Positions 58,864 through 64,000 of a stretch of DNA of 64,000 nucleotides are shown piece after piece. The position numbers and the translations under genes are program-made. Each line of letters begins with the position of its first letter. The stretch's first letter is position 1. Source of the DNA: an uncultured Acidimicrobiales bacterium (lineage in GTDB: Bacteria; Actinomycetota; Acidimicrobiia; Acidimicrobiales; CATQHL01); NCBI GenBank assembly GCA_958295925.1, contig CATQHL010000001.1:464676-528675 (forward strand), given 5' to 3'. The notes beneath the pieces are model-generated. The model was not told the DNA's origin. It saw only the letters and a list, made by a program, of their open reading frames with translations, and made no database searches.

Positions 58864-60459
58864 TCACTCGCCCTCGCCGCCGGGCGCCTCACCCCAGCCG
58901 CCGCCGCCAGGGGTGAGCATCCGCACCACGTCACCCTCGTTTAGATCCAGCGTGGCCTTGTCGGGCAGTTCCTCTGCCTCGGACTCCCGCCCGCCCGGCA
59001 ACAGCCAGTTCTCGCCCGTCGCTCCGGGGCTGCCTCCCGCCAAGCCCCAGGGGCGGCTGCGACGCCGCTCGGTGATCAAGGAAACCGTGCACGGCTCCAG
59101 CAGTTCCAGGTCGCGCTCCACGCCCTCGCCGCCGCGGAAGCGTCCCTCGCCTCCGCTTCCGGTGCGCAGCCGAAGCCGCCTCACACGCAGGCCGTACGAA
59201 CGCTCCAACGCCTCCACCGGCGTGTTCAGGGTGTTCGTCATTCCAGTATGGACGCCGTTCATGCCGTCACGCCCGGGGCGTGCGCCCTGCCCCCCGCAGA
59301 CCGTCTCGTAGTACACCCACTCCCGGCCGCCGACCAGCAGGTTGTTCATCGTCCCCTGGGATGCTGCGCCCACTCGTTCGGGCGCCAGCGCCGCCAGCGC
59401 CCCAAGGCAAACGTCCGCAATCCGCTGGCTCGCCTCCACGTTGCCCGCCCCCACTGCCGCCGGGGGCAGCGCCGCCACCAGCGTGCCCTCGGGCGCAATC
59501 ACCGACATTGGGCGCAACGCCCCCCCATTGGCGGGAATGCTCGGATCGGTGGCGCAGCGCAGGGCGAACGCAGCGCAGCTCACGGTCACCGCCCGAACCG
59601 CGTTCACGTTGCCCTGTCTCTGAGGGTCGGTGCCGGTGAAGTCGAACCGCACCTCGTCGCCCTCCAATGTCACGGTCACCGCTATGAGCGCAGGTTGCTG
59701 CTGCGAAGGGCGCGGCCCCACGCTGTCAAGCACATCCTCGAACTTCCAGATTCCGTCGGGCAGTCCCGCCAGCGCCGCCCGCATACGCCGCTCGCCGTAG
59801 TCGGTCACCTCGTGCATGGGCGCCTCGGCGTAGGCCATCAGACCCGATAGTCCGCTGCGGTTAGCGCCGATCTGAGCGTCGAGGTCTCCTCGCCTTTCGG
59901 CAGGGGTGCGGGAGGCGGCGCAGATCATCGCCTTTACGTCCTCCGTAAGTCGCACCGGGGGGATGCGCAGCCCCTCCTCAAAGATGGTGTTGGCGTCGGC
60001 GGGCATCGAACCAGGGGCCGCCCCGCCGAGGTCGGCGTGATGGGCCCTGTTCGCCGCCCAGCCCACCAGTCTCCCTGCCACGTGGCAAGGGGCCACCAAA
60101 GTCACGTCGTTGAGGTGAGTGCCGCCCTCGAACGGGTCGTTCACAATCACCTGTTCGCCTGGGCGAAGATCGTCGCCGAACCTGTCAATGGCCGCCCGCA
60201 CCGAAGCTGGCATTGATCCCAGGTGGACGGGGATGTGCTCGGCCTGCACCAGCAGTTCCCCCGACGGGGTGAACAACGCTGCAGAGCAGTCCACCCGCTC
60301 CTTGATGTTGGGGCTGAAGGCAGCCCGTCGCAGCACTGCGCCCATTTCGACGGCAACGCCCTCAAGGCCGGCGACGAGAATCTGCAGTTCTGCAGGGGAG
60401 AGCGAGCCTGAAACTCCCGATGGGGGGAAGCCCGGCGACTCCGGCATATACGAAGCAGT
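58864..60459 (-). CDS. hyuB: Hydantoinase B / N-methylhydantoinase-type subunit
   Basis: About 531 residues from GTG 60459 (AGGGG five bases before); ATG 60447 is an alternative. It shows SPAELQILVAGLEGVAVEMGAVLRRAAFSPNIKERVDCSAALF (here noted for RRAAFSPNIKERVDCSAALF), NDPFEGGTHLNDVTL, HADLGGAAPGSMPADANTIFEEG, and the C-terminal TPGGGGWGE, all hallmarks of HyuB/HydB. Together with HyuA it would hydrolyse 5-oxoproline, hydantoins or related cyclic amides with ATP. It begins 12 bases after the hyuA stop. Confidence 0.88.
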   Translation of the reverse strand, partial: TASYMPESPGFPPSGVSGSLSPAELQILVAGLEGVAVEMGAVLRRAAFSPNIKERVDCSAALFTPSGELLVQAEHIPVHLGSMPASVRAAIDRFGDDLRPGEQVIVNDPFEGGTHLNDVTLVAPCHVAGRLVGWAANRAHHADLGGAAPGSMPADANTIFEEGLRIPPVRLTEDVKAMICAASRTPAERRGDLDAQIGANRSGLSGLMAYAEAPMHEVTDYGERRMRAALAGLPDGIWKFEDVLDSVGPRPSQQQPALIAVTVTLEGDEVRFDFTGTDPQRQGNVNAVRAVTVSCAAFALRCATDPSIPANGGALRPMSVIAPEGTLVAALPPAAVGAGNVEASQRIADVCLGALAALAPERVGAASQGTMNNLLVGGREWVYYETVCGGQGARPGRDGMNGVHTGMTNTLNTPVEALERSYGLRVRRLRLRTGSGGEGRFRGGEGVERDLELLEPCTVSLITERRRSRPWGLAGGSPGATGENWLLPGGRESEAEELPDKATLDLNEGDVVRMLTPGGGGWGEAPGGEGE

Positions 60460-60470
60460 CACAACAACCC

Positions 60471-62351
60471 CTAGCCCTTCCGACGGATTACCCAGACACC
60501 TGCCGCCCCCGTGTCCGCCCGCCAGCCTTCCGGAACCCAAGTGCTCGAGTCCGCCTCGGCCAGCACTGCCGGGCCTTCAACAGGCTCTCGTCGCACTTCC
60601 GGCAGCCCCCCCAGCTCAACCGGGGAGGCGACAGTCGCCCGCACCCGCAATGCCACCACCTCCACAAGGTCGCCTTCCCGGGCATACCCGTTACGCCGGC
60701 GATGCTCCTCGTGGAACAGTTGGGGCGAAGCCACCGTGAGTTCGTGACTCTGTCCGCCATATCGACAGTCGAACGACACCGACACATCCACGCCAGCGCC
60801 GCTGACACCCACCTGATGCGTGCCTCCAATGTCCAGGCTGTCTACGGATTGACGCTGAAACCGAAGCGTCGACGCAGGAGGCGGTGAATCGGAAATCGCC
60901 TCCATCGCAGAACGCGCCAAGTCCCCCGCCTCCTCGGGGAGTCCCTCGTGCAGATTGGGGGTGGGCCACGAACGCACCACGTCGTGCTGCCGAGGCCCGC
61001 CCAGTATTCCCACGGCCGAGAGCGCCCCCGCCCTTGGCGGCACGATCACCGCAGGCATGCCCAGAGCCTCGGCCAAGTCGCAGGCGTGCAGGCCGCCAGC
61101 GCCACCGAAAGCCACCAGAGCCAACGTCCTCGGATCAACCCCGCGCTCCACCGTCACCTGTCGCAAAGCCCAGAGCATGTTGGAATTCACCACCGCCAGC
61201 ACGTCAGCGGCCGATAATCCGCTGCTTGCGAGGGCGGCAACAGCAGCATTCCTGTCAAGTCGCCCCAAATCCCCCAGCTCGGCGTCGGCGATGATGCGCC
61301 CTGCCACCAAATTGGCGTCTGTCACGGTCGCCAAACTTCCCCCCCGCCCGTAACACGCCGGGCCTGGCAAAGCGCCGGCGCTGCGCGGCCCCACCTTTAG
61401 GGCGCCCCCGGCGTCTACTTCGGCGATGGAGCCGCCACCCGCCCCGATCGTCAACACGTCCAGAGCAGGCATCCGCACGGGAAAGCCTGCCATCGTGCGC
61501 TGAGCGGCAGGGGCTGGGCGTCCGCCCTGAACGAGGCATACGTCGGTGCTCGTGCCGCCCATGTCGAACGTGACCGCGTCGGCGAATCCGTTCAATTCGG
61601 CGTAGAAGGCTCCAGCACGCACGCCCCCCGCCGGGCCCGACAGCAACAGTCGCACCGGCTCTGCGACAGCCTCCTCCACCGGCACCAGGCCGCCCGCCGA
61701 GGTCATAACCAGCACTTCGCCGGCCAGCGCCTCTAGGGAGCGCAGGTAGGAACTCACTCGGGGGCGCACATAGGCGTTCATAACAACAGTGGATGTGCGC
61801 TCGTATTCCCGGAACTCCGGGGCAAGGTCGCTCGAGCAGGTCACAGCCAGACCCCGCTGCTCAAGGGTGCTGCGCACGGCGGCCTCATGAGCAGGGTTAA
61901 GGTCGGAGTGAAGCAGGCAGACGGCAGCCACCTCAACCGAAGAGTCGATCTTCCCAAGGGAGGCGATGTCCAGCGGACAAATCTCAGAGCCGTCGGCCGC
62001 CAGGCGCCCTGACACCTCGTAGCGCAGACGACGCGGCACGAGAGGCTCCGGGCGGTCTGCGAAAGTGTCATAGAGGGACGGGCGATCCTGGCGGGCGATC
62101 TCGATGACGTCCGCGAATCCTTCGTTGGTAATCAGCGCCACAGTCGCCCCGCGACGCTCCAAGACGGCGTTGGTCGCCACCGTTGTGCCGTGCGTGAGCG
62201 TGCCCGGAACGCTGGCAGCCTCACCCAGCGCCCGCAGACCGCCGGCCAGAGCCCTGGACGGGTCGGCTGGCGTGGAGAGAACCTTCACGACCGAACCGGT
62301 CTCGTCGACCAGGTCTGTGAATGTCCCGCCGGTGTCGCTTCCGACCCTCAC
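60471..62351 (-). CDS. hyuA: Hydantoinase A / 5-oxoprolinase-type ATPase subunit
   Basis: 626 residues. The N-terminal GSDTGGTFTDLV (residues 4-15) and the later DMGGTSTDVCLVQGG (about 270) are the two ATP-binding glycine-rich motifs of the HyuA/acetone-carboxylase/5-oxoprolinase family. HGTTVATNAVLERRGA and LLSGPAGGVRAG are also typical. ATP-dependent partner of HyuB in the same operon. The substrate could be an N-methylhydantoin, 5-oxoproline or another cyclic ureide. Confidence 0.9.
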   Translation of the reverse strand: MRVGSDTGGTFTDLVDETGSVVKVLSTPADPSRALAGGLRALGEAASVPGTLTHGTTVATNAVLERRGATVALITNEGFADVIEIARQDRPSLYDTFADRPEPLVPRRLRYEVSGRLAADGSEICPLDIASLGKIDSSVEVAAVCLLHSDLNPAHEAAVRSTLEQRGLAVTCSSDLAPEFREYERTSTVVMNAYVRPRVSSYLRSLEALAGEVLVMTSAGGLVPVEEAVAEPVRLLLSGPAGGVRAGAFYAELNGFADAVTFDMGGTSTDVCLVQGGRPAPAAQRTMAGFPVRMPALDVLTIGAGGGSIAEVDAGGALKVGPRSAGALPGPACYGRGGSLATVTDANLVAGRIIADAELGDLGRLDRNAAVAALASSGLSAADVLAVVNSNMLWALRQVTVERGVDPRTLALVAFGGAGGLHACDLAEALGMPAVIVPPRAGALSAVGILGGPRQHDVVRSWPTPNLHEGLPEEAGDLARSAMEAISDSPPPASTLRFQRQSVDSLDIGGTHQVGVSGAGVDVSVSFDCRYGGQSHELTVASPQLFHEEHRRRNGYAREGDLVEVVALRVRATVASPVELGGLPEVRREPVEGPAVLAEADSSTWVPEGWRADTGAAGVWVIRRKG

Positions 62352-62475
62352 GGGGGCCTCACAGCCCCAATTGAGCTGAACTCATCCACGTGCGGCCCGT
62401 CGCCCATCGCCAATCGGGGCGCGTGAGGCTCAATGCCCGACGTGCGACAGGGAGCACGCCAGAATCTGACCCCTC

Positions 62476-63060
62476 TCAGAACAACTGCGTGGAACCCTCA
62501 AACGGATCGCCTCCCAACTCGTCCGTCGGCGTGCCTTGCTTTTCCTTGGCGTCCCGCGAAGCCAAGTATCGCTCTTCCCAGCCGGGCGAATCCATTATCT
62601 TGCTGCGGTTCGATGTTTGCATGCGAGCAGCCTCGTTGGCCTGGGAATCAGCAAATTCGTTCCAGAAATTTCCGCGGTGCCCTTTTACCCATCGAAAGGT
62701 CACACCCCCGTCAAGCACCCTGCCCACCAGTGGACGCCACAGATCCTGGTTCTTCACAGGCTTGCGCGAGGCGGTCTTCCACCCCCGTCTTTCCCATCCC
62801 TCCCACCACCTTTCCTCAAAGCAGCTCGACACGTAGCGGGAATCGGTCACCACCTCTATATTCCCGAATCCCGCCAAAGCCTCCAGCGCCCTGATTACAG
62901 CCATGAGCTCCATGCGGTTGTTGGTCGTCCGGGAGTCGAACCCCGACTCATAGGGCCCGTCTGGCAGGACCCACGCCCATCCTCCCATGCCTGGGTTGTC
63001 CAGGCAGGCGCCATCGGTGTAGACCGCAACGCGACGGGTGGTCGATTCGGTTCTTCTCAA
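62476..63060 (-). CDS. rnhA: Ribonuclease HI
   Basis: 194 residues, longer than the common 150 owing to a C-terminal tail (about 155-194, SPGWEERYLAS and GSTQLF). The catalytic set is intact: D16 in YTDGA, E51 in RMELMA, D73 in TDSRYV, the KGHRGNFWNE histidine and the final D in FADSQANEAA. It removes RNA from RNA-DNA hybrids, for example at replication primers. ATG 63060. Confidence 0.93.
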   Translation of the reverse strand: MRRTESTTRRVAVYTDGACLDNPGMGGWAWVLPDGPYESGFDSRTTNNRMELMAVIRALEALAGFGNIEVVTDSRYVSSCFEERWWEGWERRGWKTASRKPVKNQDLWRPLVGRVLDGGVTFRWVKGHRGNFWNEFADSQANEAARMQTSNRSKIMDSPGWEERYLASRDAKEKQGTPTDELGGDPFEGSTQLF

Positions 63061-63307
63061 AACTCCTCCTGCCTATTTACCCACTATTCGAAACTCGCAG
63101 CTCCTGCCCAGCCTATGTACCGCGCTCTCAACGCTAATTTCGGATTTCGCCCTTTAGCACCACCAACGTCCCATTTCGCCCTGTCGGTCGCCCCGCCGTT
63201 AGCCCCACCCGCACCCTCGTCTCACCATCGTTAGCCCTACCATCGCCCTACTACAGCAAGACACCGGCGTCCCAACCTCAGAGAGCCGACGTCGCAAACG
63301 CCCTCTG
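63061..63307. other. Divergent region
   Basis: Pyrimidine-rich; 'ttagccc(t/c)acc' words repeat at about 63198 and 63229, with 'ttagcaccacc' at 63154 and 'catttcgccct' before them. It must contain promoters for rnhA and aceE; no good consensus seen. Confidence 0.35.
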
Positions 63308-63415
63308 GTGTGCGACAATGAAAACTCCGATGCCCATGTCCCGCCCAGACCTATTCAGCCCTCAGGTGCGAGAGTCCTCACACGTCGTAACTCATCCCCA
63401 CAAGATCATGCGCTG

Positions 63416-64000
63416 ATGGTCGACCACTTCTCCCACCAGCTCCACGACACCGACCCGGGCGAAACCCGCGAATGGCTGGATTCCTTCGATGCCCTCGTCA
63501 GCCTCTCCGGCCCCGAGCGCGCCCGCTTCATCGTCGCGAGGATGCTCGCGCGGGCCCAGACGCTGGAAGTCGGCATCCCTGCAACCGTCACGACCCCGTA
63601 TGTGAACACCATTCCCGCAGAGAACGAGCCCTTCTACCCGGGCGATGAGCGCATCGAGCGTCGTATAAGGGCGTTCATCCGCTGGAACGCAGCCGTGATG
63701 GTCGTGAGAGCCAACAAGGCGGCCGAAGGCATCGGCGGGCATCTGTCCACCTTCGCCTCGGCCGCGACCTTGTTGGACGTGGGATACAACTGGTTCTTCC
63801 GAGGCAAGGACACAGGCAATCCGGGCGACCACGTCTACATTCAAGGACACAACTCCCCGGGCATCTACGCACGCAGCTACCTGGAGGGGCGATTCACCGC
63901 CTCGCAGCTGAATCGATTCCGCATGGAGATAGACGGACGCGGCATCTCCAGCTATCCGCACCCCCGCCTGATGCCTCAATACTGGGAGTATCCCACTGTC
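63416..64000 (+). CDS. aceE: Pyruvate dehydrogenase E1 component, homodimeric type (5' part)
   Basis: The frame is open from ATG 63416 to the window's end (195 residues seen of an expected 900). GTG 63308 is in frame and could add 36 residues. It matches the AceE start closely: [85 protein letters not shown] and [10 protein letters not shown]. ThDP- and lipoyl-dependent decarboxylation of pyruvate to acetyl-CoA. The gene is cut by the window edge. Confidence 0.95.
   Translation, partial: MVDHFSHQLHDTDPGETREWLDSFDALVSLSGPERARFIVARMLARAQTLEVGIPATVTTPYVNTIPAENEPFYPGDERIERRIRAFIRWNAAVMVVRANKAAEGIGGHLSTFASAATLLDVGYNWFFRGKDTGNPGDHVYIQGHNSPGIYARSYLEGRFTASQLNRFRMEIDGRGISSYPHPRLMPQYWEYPTV

Overview
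The window looks like a chromosomal contig of an actinobacterium, probably of the Acidimicrobiia or a related uncultured lineage. This is inferred from high GC, a DUF222/HNH (13E12-type) gene, an Mca-type mycothiol amidase, an ilvBNC operon with a leader-peptide attenuator, and a homodimeric actinobacterial-type AceE. No tRNA, rRNA or CRISPR array was seen.

Layout. 1-4 kb: AT-rich membrane-protein fragment, an AlbA_2/Schlafen-type ATP-binding protein and an MNT-HEPN fusion. 4-6 kb: SDR oxidoreductase and RraA-like protein. 6-15 kb: repeat-rich DNA with a DUF222/HNH gene, NIPSNAP protein, second SDR and a cupin. 15.7-31 kb: catabolic genes, namely a ThDP enzyme, enoyl-CoA hydratase, acyl-CoA ligase, molybdenum hydroxylase small and large subunits, a DUF1858-like protein, a LarA-like protein, an epimerase and an FAH-family hydrolase. 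31.8-37 kb: gatC-gatA-gatB behind a PASTA pseudokinase. 37-42 kb: small membrane genes, a prepilin-like gene with an in-frame stop, a thermonuclease-like lipoprotein and a HpcH/HpaI aldolase. 42-49 kb: a Leu/Ile/Val-binding-like lipoprotein, then ilvC, ilvN, ilvB and ilvD, with a complete attenuator between ilvD and ilvB. 49-54.6 kb: a SelW/Rdx-like gene whose CxxU motif needs UGA recoding, SCP2 protein, mca, PhoU-RCK protein, MgtE-like transporter and a lipoprotein. 55-58.6 kb: a lower-GC defence-like island of AAA15 ATPase, PIN nuclease and OLD-family ATPase. 58.8-64 kb: HyuB/HyuA, RNase HI and the start of aceE.

The most unusual property is at the scale of the whole window. Many intergenic regions hold degenerate tandem copies of the neighbouring gene's first or last 20-60 bases ('terminal echoes'), sometimes in frame so that a start codon is repeated. 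Similar expansions occur inside enzymes at linkers: a 60-nt repeat in the ThDP enzyme, and three low-complexity linkers in the acyl-CoA ligase. Intergenic regions are therefore long and many short open frames in them are spurious.

How the genes work together: ilvBNC and ilvD make branched-chain amino acids and are probably tuned by translation of a Leu/Val/Ile-rich leader. gatCAB makes Gln-tRNA and/or Asn-tRNA by transamidation. The 17-31 kb and 58-62 kb clusters look like uptake-independent catabolism of organic acids or heterocycles; their substrates cannot be read from sequence.
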